Shown one piece after another: positions 52,392-64,000 of a stretch of DNA of 64,000 nucleotides. Origin of the DNA: Chionis minor (lineage: Eukaryota > Chordata > Aves > Charadriiformes > Chionididae); contig VZSF01001384.1 in NCBI GenBank assembly GCA_013398295.1, positions 233,031 through 297,030 of the forward strand, in the 5' to 3' direction. The position numbers and the translations under genes are program-made. How positions within the stretch are numbered: the first letter of the stretch is position 1; each line of letters starts with the position of its first letter. Below the pieces are notes generated by a model. The model saw nothing but the letters and a program-made list of their open reading frames with translations, did no database searches and was not told the origin of the DNA.

Positions 52392-55061
52392 CTGAAAAAC
52401 ATTAAAAAGTCCTTCTCAGTTTTGGGCTTCTTTATAAGCACTCAGCAGATTCGGAAAGAGAGAGATAGACTTCAAAGACTTTATATTTCATTTGGCATTG
52501 TGTTCCACTTTCCCAAAATCATTTGGCATCAGTTTTAGCTAGCACTGCAGAACTTTTGAACTTTTTCTCACAGATAAACCAAAGCTATATAAACCTCAAC
52601 ATCAATGTGCTTAGAGTGAATGTGAGGAACAGCATTGTAAAAATCTAGGGAAACCAGATTGTGTCCTTTTTTTGAAATGACTAGTTATGAATAGAAGTGA
52701 ATATTTACTATGTATCACATCATTAGCTACTAGTTTTATACCTGTCCCCTGAATAAAGATGATCTCTAAATTATTCACTATACAACCATAATTCAGTTGT
52801 TTACTGTGGCCCCATACACATTTACATACATGTCTATTCTAATGACATCATCTCAAAACCTGGTAATTGTGAATGGGATTTAACATGTAATGAAAACCAT
52901 TTAGTCAAAACTGCATGCTTATGATGAATATTTTAATTTTACCTATTTACACAAGACATTACTTATACAAAAATTGAAATTTATCATGCTTATGATTGTA
53001 TCAACAAACAATGAGTATCTAAATATCTACAGTCTAATTTCACCAGTATTTTTACAGAATATATATTTGAATAGAAAATGCTTATAACAACTGAAATGAT
53101 CAACATTTATTTTTAAAACTCCAACACCTCTTCCTTTCTTTATAAAATTCTTTATGAAACAGTGTTAGTGGTATTATTTTTCTGAAGAAACATAATTCTC
53201 ACTGAAATGTATGTAGTACTTTTAATATTTCAGTAAAATTGTACCTGCATAATTTACATTTTTTTTAATCTCAGACTTCATATTTTTTCTTACCTGTATC
53301 TTCTATCAAATAAATATTACAAAAAAATTAAGTACACCTTGTATTTTTTAGAGTGTGATTGTTGTGTAAGAACTATGGAATTATAAAGCATTGTCAACTT
53401 GAACTTTACTTTTACTTATATGTTCATATATCTTTTACGTATATAAAATAAAAGATCAATATGAATATCAATTTAGCTAAACAGATGGATTTCCATAAAT
53501 AGATTCACTTATTTAAAACATTGAATCTTTGGTGAAACATTCCATAGATTTGGTCCAAATGAATAAATGATTGGCTAGAAAGACTAAGCTAGTTTTGTTG
53601 CTTTGAACATTGTTTTGAACTCTTAACCTTTTCTAGCTCTTTTCAGGAACCTTTTTTCAGTTGTAATTAAACTTGAGGAAAAAGCTGAAGTGCAGCAAAA
53701 AGTTTATATGTAAACTGTAGGCTGAGATCTGGCTGCACCAGAACTGCTCACCATACCTTTAGCCTGCACAACTCTGAATTTTTGACAGAAGACCAAAACC
53801 AGTCTTGTCTACTCCAAATTCTGACTCAGAATCACCTGAGTCAGCCATGCAAATCACCAATTTATAATTAAGAAATAGACTATAGCCATAAGTCATCATA
53901 CATTCTAGACAGTATTCTGAGAAAAAGGAAGAACCATGACATAAGAGTTGTGTATAATTTAAGAATTCATACAAACGTCTCATTTGGTTTTATGAAGCAT
54001 TCTATTTGCATTACAAGGGGCCATCTGAGATAAGAACCACATCCTGGTCTTCAGCAGAAGAATTTAATTTAGGGAGAATTATAGACTCATGATGCCTGAT
54101 TAAACTGAGAGAAAAAGACTCGGTTTCAGTAAATTCTTATCAGTTCAAATAGAAATTTTAGCTAATTTAGATCAGTTTCAGCACCTACAAAAGTAGGATT
54201 CACAAATGGAAGCACAGTTTTTATCCTGAAAACAAAGTTAGAAATGAATTGGCCAGCAAAATAAGTTTAGGATCTGCTGCAATAGACTTCCTACACGCAT
54301 ATCTATATAGACTCATGAGATAAGTGCTTCTGATGTTGTTGTACTAGGTGTGAACATATATGTATATATAAAAATATTATTTGACTTATATTAAGAAGAC
54401 AATTTCATTGTTTTTATCCAATTTTTATGAATTTCAGCTTCCGTAAAAGCATGTAAAACCTAAAGGTTTTCCAGATTATAATCAGGCTTAAAATCTGTGT
54501 TACTGACTTCTAAATCTCTGGGCTCCTATTTAAAACCTGTACCAGTGAAGTATGAAAGAACAATAGAACAAGCAAGAAATTAAAACCAGCAAAGTCTACT
54601 GTAAAAATGCTTACATTTCTGGTTTTTTAATATATTTGTAATAATTATGCTGTATATCGGTGTATTTATTCAGTGCTTTTTATTTTATCTGAGTATTTTC
54701 ACCTATCACAAAGTCAAATATGCAGCAAGACCCCTTTAGGACCATATAAAATAATGGAAATTTTGCCTTTCCTGGCTAAGAAAATTGTTTAAAGCCCTTG
54801 TTGCACTTCAAAGGCATCTTTTACTAAAAATCTGATCAGCCATCTGTAGCATTTCATCCTGAAGAGACTTTGCTTCATAATGCTATCATTCCTCAGGAAG
54901 ATCCTAAGTGTAAGTTACTTAGAAGTAAATGCTCTCAGCTTAAAAATAGGCAAAAACATGTACCTAAATCTTTCTTTGCCAAAAGTTTTAGATGATAAAT
55001 GAAATAAAAATAATGGAAAAGTGTTCTGAAAAAATTTTTCTACCTTTTCTTTAGCTAAATT

Positions 55062-55648
55062 TGCTGGGTTTGGCTGGGATATAGTTAATCTTCTTCATAG
55101 CAGTTGGTATGGTGCTACGTTTTGGATTTGTGATGAAAAGAGTGTTGATAACACAGGGATGTTTTAGTTACTTCTGAGCAGTGCTTACACAGAGTCAAGG
55201 CCTTTTCCACTCCTCATCACCCCACCAGTGAGTAGGCTGGGGGTGCACAAGTAGCTGAGAGGAGACACATTGGGACTGCTGACCCCAACAGACCAAGGGG
55301 TTATTCCATACCATATGATGTCATGCTCAGTATATAAAGGTGGGAGAAGAAGAAGGGATGGGGGGACCTTCGGAGTGATGGCATTTGGCTTCCCAAGTAA
55401 CTGTAATGCGTGTTGGAGCTCTGCTTCCCTGGGGCTGGGTGAACACCTGCCTGCTGATGGGAAGCAGTGAATGAATTCCTTGTTTTGCTTTGCTTGTGTG
55501 TGCTTTTGCTTTATCTGTTAAACTGCCTTTATCTCAACCCACGAGTTTTCTCACTTTTACTCTACCAATTCTTTCCCGCATCCCACTGTGGGGGAGTGAG
55601 AAAGTGGCTGTGTGGTGCTTAGTTGCAGGCTGGGCGTAAACCACGACA
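55062..55648 (+). mobile_element. Solo LTR of an avian endogenous retrovirus (ERVL-like)
   Basis: About 587 bp starting tgctgggtttggctgggata and ending aaaccacgaca, so with TG and CA ends. Internal landmarks are ttccataccatatgatgtca, a TATA box (tatataaagg, 55331-55340), gtgaatgaattccttg, and ctcaacccacgagttttctc. I recognise the pattern as a common avian LTR, probably ERVL-type. No internal retroviral sequence or second LTR is present, so it is a solo LTR. Its direction is opposite to SNTG1. Five-base flanks (aaatt before, atata after) do not match, so no clean target-site duplication is visible. The open frame at 55270-55470 is a by-product. Confidence 0.92.
55325..55345 (+). promoter_or_regulatory. 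LTR core promoter (TATA box)
   Basis: tatataaagg at 55331-55340 sits in the U3-like part of the LTR, with the typical cagtatataaag context. If active, it would drive transcription toward higher coordinates, antisense to SNTG1 exons at 55962-56044 and 57472-57574. Activity is not shown by the sequence. Confidence 0.6.
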
Positions 55649-55961
55649 ATATACTTTCACTTTAATAATTTTAATTCCTATGCTGTGGAAATAATCTAGA
55701 AGTAAAAACTTTTGCAAAATCCCTATTGCCGAGATAAAAATAGTAATCACATCTATCAAGGCACAACCTCAGCTCCTATAATTTGTTATAGTTTAATTCA
55801 CAGCTATAATATCTGGCAACTCTATTTGCCCCCTATGGAACTGCCTATCTCCAATGTTAATTAGAGCTCCTCCCATGTTGCTCTCGTTTATTAATTACTT
55901 CCACTTAGCTATTACAGCATTATACTATATTATCTTCTGTGTAATTCCATCAAAGACTTAC

Positions 55962-56044
55962 CGTGTTGTTGGGATGGTAGTTGAGATGCAAACCACTGTC
56001 ACAGAGGGGAGAGGATGTGCCACTGCTTTGGTCACTGGGGGCAC
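55962..56044 (-). CDS. SNTG1: SNTG1 coding exon, linker after PDZ
   Basis: An 83-nt minus-strand exon between acceptor tttttattag and donor gtaagt. Two bases (GT) complete a Cys codon split across the junction (T|GT), then 27 codons read APSDQSSGTSSPLCDSG and LHLNYHPNNT. This is the Ser-rich linker after the PDZ domain of gamma-1 syntrophin. It ends in phase 0. The exon sits 314 bp from the solo LTR in the next intron. No premature stop or missing splice site is seen. Confidence 0.96.
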
Positions 56045-57471
56045 CTAATAAAAACATGATTACACCAAAAAAATCTTCATTAATCAATAATGTCATAATT
56101 CAAATTTGTGTATGTCTGTGTGTATGTATTCCCCTCCCCCCACTTATTTTGTTGTATCTGACATTTACTTTCTCCATTCAGCCAGTATCTGTCTCCCGTT
56201 TTGAGCGGAGTGCCTTTTTTAAGCTGAGTGGAGTCTCAAAAATCCATCCCTTGGTGCTTTGCTTGAAAGAGTTAATAATCTGTTTAGTAAGAAAAAAAAA
56301 AAAACAAGCCCCAAACCCACAGGTTTTTGCAGATTTGATAATAAAAGAAAAGTATGTACCTCCTTGCTTGGTTTTCACTTGAAGGAGCTAGTAAGATAAT
56401 GCTGCTGTTAGTCTTGATGAAGTTTACAGTCGAACTGTTCTTGTAACAGTTTAGCAAATTACAGGGCTACACCTCAAATGTAAAATGACAGGATTGATGC
56501 AAATGAATGTTTGTGTGTGTTACTCAGGATACTCTGTGGTACCACAACCTTTCATAAAAAGGGACAAATGTACTGGGGTACATTTTGATTTAAGAATATG
56601 GTGTTCTAAATTTTTTCTTGACTCACTAAAATTTAATACCTCAGCAAAATATAAAGACAGTATTTCAAAAACTGATTGTATAAAATACTATTCCATAATT
56701 TAGTTTATTTAATTCCTAGTAATTTAAAATATAAGTCTAAAAGTATTGAAATCAATGTTTATTGCTTTGTTGCTTAAAAATTAAGCAATTCATTTTACCC
56801 TCTTAGGAGCAAGCAGCAGAAGGAAAGCAGCGGTGACAAAAGGCTGACATATAAATATGCTTAGTTATACTGCAACTGTCTATAATTATGCACCCACACT
56901 TACAATTTAATATAATTAAAGGAAGACAGCTGCCTCCATATGTCTCTCATGGGGCTAGTTGACTAAAACTCGGTTGGACTTAAACAAAATACTAATCATC
57001 CCAGAGTAATTTATTTTTAGGTAGACAGACATCTCCACCAAAGCCTCTGAATTTTAAATGGTAAAGGTAAACCCTCTAAACATACACACACAATCTCATT
57101 TTCACATTTACAAGACAAAACTCTTTCAGACTAAAACGTTACTTGATGCTGCCTGAAAAATCGCTTTTAAATACTCTGCCACAGGATGTGAGCTACTATA
57201 AACTAATGTAATTCCACTGTTTTACCTGAAACTTTGCTGATTCACACCAGCCAGATGCCTGATGATCTGTTTTTCAAGCAAAGATAGCAATTTTTTGCTT
57301 GACATGAATGTTACTACAAGACCTGGCAATACAAGTAGCTCGTATTCAGGCAGCAATGCTGACTGAAAACCCTGCTGTCAATTACCCTCAATGCACAGTA
57401 GGTTCAGAAGCTGCAAACATTCATGAGCACTGAATTGAGTTTTCTTTTTTTGCCAGGTAATACAGGCTTAC
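56045..57471 (-). other. SNTG1: SNTG1 intron, 1.4 kb
   Basis: The shortest intron visible, bounded by donor gtaagc (57471-57466) and acceptor ttattag (56051-56045). It contains an A14 run near 56289-56302 and otherwise nothing recognised. Confidence 0.95.
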
Positions 57472-57574
57472 ATGCACAATCTTCATTCAGTGGCAGTTTG
57501 AGAAAAGCAGGTGCTCTTTTCAGAAAGGACACAGTTAGGGTCACTTCTTCCCCCGCGTTGCGAAGGACCTGAAC
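57472..57574 (-). CDS. SNTG1: SNTG1 coding exon, C-terminal part of PDZ domain
   Basis: A 103-nt minus-strand exon, the most 5' one seen. It follows the acceptor gtttctcttccag and ends at donor gtaagc. Thirty-four codons include VQVLRNAGEEVTLTVSFL and KRAPAFLKLPLNEDCA, then one base (T) of a split Cys codon. This is the last helix and strand of the PDZ domain of gamma-1 syntrophin and the start of the following linker. The PDZ domain of this family binds C-terminal peptides of partners (for gamma-1, diacylglycerol kinase zeta is a reported partner). The preceding exons (rest of PDZ, N-terminus) are beyond 64000. Confidence 0.97.
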
Positions 57575-60500
57575 CTGGAAGAGAAACACAGACAGGACAC
57601 CTTGAAATAAATGTATGACCAAAATGCATCAGCAAATGTAAGCAATGCCACGCAGCGTTCACATTATGTTCTGCTAAGCAGAACATAACTGCTTAGCAAC
57701 TCACTGCAATGACTTTTTTTTTTTAAGAAGAAAAACAAAAAAGCAAGATGTAAAGCTTATTTATATGCTTGTCTGTTGTGTTTCTAGTCACACACAGACT
57801 GTAGGTGGGGTGGGCACTGGCCTCCTACATTAGCACTGGCTTTGCACCATGCTCTTGCACAACTTGCTCCCTGACACTGTTCAGCTGTGCACCTCCTTCT
57901 TTCAGATCTGGCATCATCCACACTAGTATGTATGTATAAAGAAAAAAAAAAATCCACAACATTTTTTTTCCCCCCTTGAGGTTGTTTCATAAATCTCCAA
58001 CCAAAACAATGCAGTTGTTTCCACAGCTCTGCCATAATCCTAGGAGTCTTTCCAACAGCTAGAGTTAAATTCAGCTGAAGCGCTCCGGTACGGATGAGAG
58101 ACCTAACATTCCTTACAGCAACAGAGGAAAAGTACCTATTTTAAGCCTTAAGTCTTAGAAAAGCACAAGCTTGGGTTTTGCCAAAGGGCAGCTTGCATTA
58201 TGGACACAGGAATGCGTAAATCACCTATCCACCTGCGAATGCTTTCAGCCTTCCTGTACTCTCCCACAGCATGCCTTTAGCTTTTGTGTGGTGTGGCTGA
58301 CAGGCACCTCAAGACACACAGCAGAGAAAGGGAACCCCAGGCACCTCCCCAAATAGGCACGAAGGAGCCACAAAAGCAACTAAGCAAAACGCTATACTTA
58401 ACAGTGGAGGAACAGCATCTGAATTGTTTTATAACATGAAAGCCAAGATGCATCAGGTCACATAATTCCCTTTCAGAGAACAACCATTTCCTGTTCTTCT
58501 GGCTCTATAACTTCAAAACTCTTCAAGGGCTGATTTAATTTGGGTTTACAAAGGCAGAAGATTGCACTATTCCTCTGTCTGAGTCACTGCACCCATACTG
58601 TGCAGAGAGCCAGCTCGCTGGGAGCAGGGCTCGGAGAGCTGCTACACAGTGGCGTATTTGACAAATGTTTTAAACTAGCATGTATCTGTTCCCTTTCTTC
58701 TGCGGTTTCCTGGTAGCCGGATACTCTTCTGTCATGCTGCTGCTTGTGAGAAAGGCTTGTAAATAATTTATAAAGGATTGCTACTCTTTAATCTATGCCT
58801 GTCAACAACCTATCCTACAGATTTAGTTACATGCACATATATAACTAAACGCAGGGATGCTTTCAAATGGAATCACTGTATTAACTTAAAGCAATTCTTC
58901 AGGACTTTGCCTTTAAACACAGTACTTCCTACTCCACACTGGTTGCAACAGAGAAGTAATGATATGATGACAGAATATTTGATTCAGTATCTGAAATCCA
59001 CTCTGAAATTTTAGTCTCTTTATTGCTTAAAATGCCACGGTGGTTGTAAAGGCACAATTTGCAATGCAGTGTGCATTTATATTTGTATATTTATGTGTGC
59101 AAATAAACAAACATACACACACACAAATCACAACAAATCTCATCAACCTAAACTGCACGCAAAAAACTTCATCTGTAACATGAGCCTCTTTGACAAGCAC
59201 ATCCCAGTTCTACTATGTTTTACACCTTAGAATTCATAAGCAGTACTTATTTCATGAAAAGCAGATGACTTGTAATCTACGGAACAGTAGATCAAGACTC
59301 CAGAGTCCTGAATCCCATCAGAGAAACCATACAGTATTCTTAGCCTTCAGAGAAAACGCATCCTTCTCCTCTCTTACGTAGCAGTCACACAGTTCAGAAT
59401 AGTCATAGCTAAAGCAGAAACTTACAGGCGTGTATTCTCTATTGAAATGACAGATGTAGATAGACAAAGTGCAGGAAATATACAGCTACCCTCTGCCTTT
59501 TTAAAAATAATTCTTTTTACTCAGGAATGTGGAAGAAATAACTGAAGAAGTTAGAGCATTACCAACTTTAATTTATATAAAGTCACCTTTTAAGATACCT
59601 AAGAATAAGTGGATATCATTTGTGAAAGAAGCTGAGACAGTAAACTCTGCCCCTGAATCTTTCTTCTTCCAAGAGTAAAACAAGCCACAAGTCTACATGA
59701 TTTCATTTGATAATATATTGCTCTCTAAAGGCTAGAAGTTTCCATAGGTAGTCTGCTGTGATCTTGTTCTCTAACCTCTCTCTCTCTTTCAAAGCTTTTT
59801 ATCTCATAGGATGATGAATTTAAGCGGGAACACAGTTTTGTTGAAATCAGCAATACTTAATTCACTGAATGAAGCATATTTTGGAGGGTATGAGCATATC
59901 ATTCAGAAGGCTACTAGATTTTGCCATGCAGAATAAAGAGTAAGGGGAGACAAAGATTAGAAAAGAAAACTACAAGGTAATGATTACAAGAAAGAGGAGA
60001 CAAGCTATCGATCCCATTTCACTTACAATCTAGTCATTAACAAAGCCATTCTAGGAAATAAGGTTAGCTGAAGAAGATGGGATTTTTGATTAAATTTATT
60101 AATTGTCTTTTTGTAGCTTTCAGTTGAAAGCTTTACTGTTATTTTACTTTTTTTTGTCTTTATTTTACATAATAAATGAACAATTACTGAACAGTTTTCA
60201 ACGTAGTATGCCTTGGATTCATTTACTTTTTGTCCCCATTCAACAGGTACACCATGCCATACCACCCTTCTTCCATGCAGAAAGAGAATAAGGTACAATA
60301 GGAAATTCCTCTTACTGAGGAATGTTTTTAGTGGTCTTCCACAACAGCTAATGTTCACGAATGGAAAGCTGACAGCTTTTACAGAAAAGTTAATAGCCAA
60401 AAGTGACGTGACTAACTGTTATCGAGAGTTATGTCTATGAAAAAAACTCCTTGAAACCAGGGAGTCAAACAGTTTGTCTGGAAGACACAATACAGTATGA

Positions 60501-63500
60501 CTTTCTAGAGTTTTACAAACATGAATGGAATTATAGCAATAGTCAGAAATACTGGTATAGTAATTATTTCTTCTCTCTGTCTCATTGCCTGACATCAGTT
60601 TAGCTCAAAACTTTATAGAGCTATTTTGGCAAAATTAGGACTGTGTGAAGGTAAATGTGTTGCTTGTTCAGGCTTGGAAAATGTACATTCATGAAAAATG
60701 AATTTATCTGCACAAGTATATCCACACGGACCTGAAAAATTGGTAGCATATTCCACCAACAAAGCAGTAATGAGTCTTTGCCAGTGAAGTAAATTCAGGA
60801 ACATACTGAAGAAACCAATTGTCAATCATGATATAATTTTTAGATAAAGAGATCTGCTCTTAGATCTGCTCAGCCATCCTGCTCTCTTACTTAGAAGAAA
60901 CGTCCTTCACATTAGTTGTATATACATTGCCAATACCTTGTCAATCAAGCTCTATCATTGACAACATATGTCTTCGTTATTTCTGGCAGTGATAATTCTA
61001 GAAATATTTCAAGGCTACTTTCAAACATAAGAGGGAAGCAGACTAAGTACTTTATACATCTTTTTCAGAGTTACAGCATATTTTCTGATTCATAAGGAAA
61101 CCTTAGAGCTAGGTTGATCAGAATAAATAACTTGAGATTTTTTTGCCAGCACCATCACATATTGTATGCATGATAAAAAAGACTGAAGGCTAAAAAACTA
61201 GGGACTATTTTCTACGTCCTGCAAACAATGAAGCTCTTTTAAGAATCTGTGGTCATTTAGAAGACTTCCAGGATTTTTCCTATTTTGCAATGTCTACTTC
61301 CATATTTTCATATAATTATGTTAAATTCCTTATATTCCTGATACATTAGCCCACAAATTAGAAAAAGGTGGGGTTTGGTTTGGTTTTCTTTTCCCCTATT
61401 CAGGGGTAAGGTGTATCTTAAATAGCAAAAATAGAGAACTATGAGGATCTTGATTAATTGAAGGTTAAACAGTGGCATTAAAGTGGTAACACTTTTTTTT
61501 TCTGTAGATTAAAAAGACAACAGGTCACTGAAAAAAGTATGCTAATGTTATTCCACCCTCACTTCTTATTCTATAGAATTGTTTCTGGACCTTTCAAAAT
61601 AAATTTTATTAGAGATACTCCATAAAATTGCTGATTGATCACCAATTTCCGTGATGATCCCATCCCTTGCAAAAACATTCCATCACTGGGCAGCGTAAAA
61701 CTAACATTTCTTGTCTTGTTAAAAGTAGCTATTTACTTGATGAGTGACTAGTCCAAAATTAATTTCTTTCATTTAAAATACAAAGTGACTATTTTAAGAA
61801 ATAGTGTTTCCATAATAACTGTACAATCAAATTACCAAAGATAATGCTTGCCACAAATAATTCTTATTACTCCTATAGAATTAGAGTAATTCTAAGCGGG
61901 GAAAACTCATCCCCACTGTGTATAAATGGCAAAAACATTTTCAGTATTAATGAAATGTAGCTGTGTAAGTAAGAGATTTTTAGTTCATTACTGCTAATAA
62001 AGAAGGCATTTCTAAGCTTACAGAAAACAAAAATATTTAAAACATATGCCCTAGTACATGCAAAGATGCAAATGGACCAAACTTCTAAAAACTGAAAAAG
62101 AAACATATTTTTGGAAGGAATAATGATTTTGAATAAATATAGAAACAGTATTTGAAAATTTTCAAAACAAAATGCAGCAACTTCCTGAGATTTTTTTAAA
62201 ATCACATATTAAAAGTTTGGTGAAGGTAAGATAAATTCACAGGGCTAAATCCATGGAATATTTGCCTGACAAAAATTTAACTCTTTACTAGGCCTAATAT
62301 TTCCAAAGTCTAACAAGATTATATATCCCTACCATAAGCCATGGAAAAACTCCCTTCAGACGAGATCTGTATGTCTGTGAATTTGACCTGACAATTTCTA
62401 AAGCACTGCATCCCAAACTGCAGAAAATGCACAACCAGGTAGCATTAAAAAGATTTGTTTAGTCTCTGGATGATTGAACAGTAATAATCTATTTCCAAAT
62501 ACTGTACTGACTCTTCAAGATGTATGGGCTTTTTCTATAAAGCTCCAATATTTTCAAGATCATCTACAAAGTCTTAGATTCCAGGCATATGAATTCACCT
62601 AAGTATATCAGGTTTTTATTTTAACAGTTAGCAATGAATAGTAGTAACACTTTACGTGCTGATACAGATGTTGTATGGATTAAATAATGAAAAGCTATTT
62701 AGTATTGCTGATACTACTTGATTTAGTTTCATTTTTTCCTTCATCTAGTGAGCAATACTAGCTATTGATTTGTTGGTGCACAGTGTCTAATCAAGTCATC
62801 CCTGTAAAAGGAAGAAGCTGTGACACTGAAAAGTCTTAACATCTCCTCATCAACATTATGGCTATATATTAAGTTCCTGCTGGTGTTTTAGAAATCATAG
62901 ATATATTTATTTAATGTAGAATGAGCTGATGTGAAAAGAACCACACAAACAGATATATTAAATACCATCAATAAACTTTGTTATGCAAAGCACAAGCTTA
63001 CTACCAGTGGGATCAAGAATTAATTTACTTCTAATACAAATAGCCGTATTTAAAGTTAGGATATTCATAATTGAAGCGAGACAGGAAAAATAACAATTTT
63101 GCTTGTCTGAAAAAGTAGCTGTGTGAAATAGTGAAATTAGAAGAGCCAGTGTTTCTGGAGTGACAGTGTCTGTATTTCCATGAAATTACTGTAATGACTG
63201 CAAGGGCTCATTTGAAGAAGTGAATTTTATGGTGATATATGATATTGCTGAATAAAATTTCTACATAATAACACTGGTCTGAAGTTTTAATCATGTCTGC
63301 AATGATACTGCCTTTTAATTTTATAATACCTTTTAAAGTCCCAGTTCAAGAAAACATTTGAACATATGCTGAAGTCTCTCTCAATATACTCCGAAAAGCA
63401 TTGAAGCATGAAGTCCCTCTGACTTCAGCAAGTATTCTTTCCAGAATAAGACTGTAAATCCCCTCTATAATTGCCAATGAAATTTACTCTCCAATGAAGT

Positions 63501-64000
63501 GGTAAAGGTTTAAAATGGAAGACTTATAGAGTCCGCAAGATCTGTGTTCTCCCAAATGGGAGCAAATTCTACTCTTCAGTGTGCTTGAAAGGAAAATTCA
63601 GTTCTTTGATGAATACCCTAAATTACAAACATCCCGGGGCGGGGGGAAAGACACCTTCCTAGCCACTGTACAGTTATACAATGCTCTAACATCAAGTCTA
63701 TCAGCAGATACCACAACACATATTTTTGCTACAATCACACAAAGGCCCAAAGTTAGAAGGCTCAATGCATGCACACAACTGTCTAGAATTATGTTTATTT
63801 ATAAAATCAACTGTTTTATTCAGTAAAATCCATGTAGTTAATGCAGAATATTTGAATTAAAACCACATCACTGTATGGGGATGGCTCCTATGGTCTAATA
63901 TTTATCACATTATTCACCAACAATGCAAGTTAATCAACAAATATAACAGTAAAATATATTGTATTCTTTGCTTCAGCCTTCGCTACTCAGGCCAGCCCTC
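57575..64000 (-). other. SNTG1: SNTG1 intron, upstream of the first visible exon (open at window edge)
   Basis: I searched for the preceding PDZ exon (the segment expected to end in an RHEE-type motif before VQVL) and did not find it, so the intron continues past 64000. It contains an inverted repeat at 57664-57688, an A-run and T-run near 57940-57975, a CA-type tract near 59112-59124, and otherwise AT-rich sequence without recognised genes. Confidence 0.85.
57664..57688. repeat. Inverted repeat, 12-bp arms, 1-nt centre
   Basis: ttatgttctgct (57664-57675) pairs with 57677-57688, separated by a single base. It lies 90 bp upstream, in transcript sense, of the acceptor of the PDZ exon. As RNA it needs a slightly open loop but would still fold. 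Confidence 0.85.

Larger units (their letters stand above)
52392..55961 (-). other. SNTG1: SNTG1 intron, 3.6 kb
   Basis: The intron runs from donor gtaagt (55961-55956) to acceptor tttttcag (52399-52392). It holds the solo LTR at 55062-55648. The remainder is AT-rich; the piece 54350-54380 is a short (TA)-rich tract. Nothing else is recognised. Confidence 0.93.

Noticed and set aside
55270..55470. 66-codon open frame
   Set aside because: It lies inside the solo LTR and crosses its promoter and transcript start region.
1..64000. CRISPR arrays, bacterial-type operons, riboswitches, rRNA or tRNA genes
   Set aside because: Nothing of the kind is visible; the window is vertebrate intronic DNA.

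Overview
This window looks like bird nuclear DNA: it is AT-rich, non-coding over almost all its length, and carries CR1 LINE copies with typical 3' tails plus a solo LTR of a type familiar from neoavian birds. I place it as Aves, probably Neoaves; the species cannot be read from the sequence.

Only one gene is present, on the minus strand: gamma-1 syntrophin (SNTG1), a scaffold protein of the dystrophin complex. Six coding exons, in transcript order, lie at 57574-57472, 56044-55962, 52391-52261, 46180-46051, 17346-17308 and 39-1 (the last is cut by the window edge). Each has AG/GT splice sites. Joined, they give 525 nt (175 codons) with no stop and matching phases at every junction. They encode the end of the PDZ domain, the linker after it, the C-terminal half of the split PH1 domain, the PH1-PH2 linker (a 39-nt exon) and the start of PH2. 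The promoter, the first half of the protein and the rest of PH2 are outside the window.

Layout by region: 40-17307 is a 17.3 kb intron with one CR1 tail. 17347-46050 is a 28.7 kb intron holding a 5'-truncated CR1 (29258-30481), a second CR1 (36523-37213), a relic of CR1 ORF1 (about 26440-26690), and a 280-bp exact duplication separated by a single N, which is probably an assembly artefact. 46181-52260 is a 6.1 kb intron with a CR1 tail and an ancient CR1 (50830-52165) interrupted by a GC-rich insert. 52392-55961 contains the solo LTR. 56045-57471 is a short intron. 57575-64000 is intron 5' of the first visible exon.

The most useful results are the recovery of the six short SNTG1 exons, the artefact duplication at the N, the nested insertion in the ancient CR1, and a few unexplained inverted repeats, including a perfect 18-bp-arm hairpin and a weak box C/D snoRNA-like candidate. 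I did not find a convincing new biological system.
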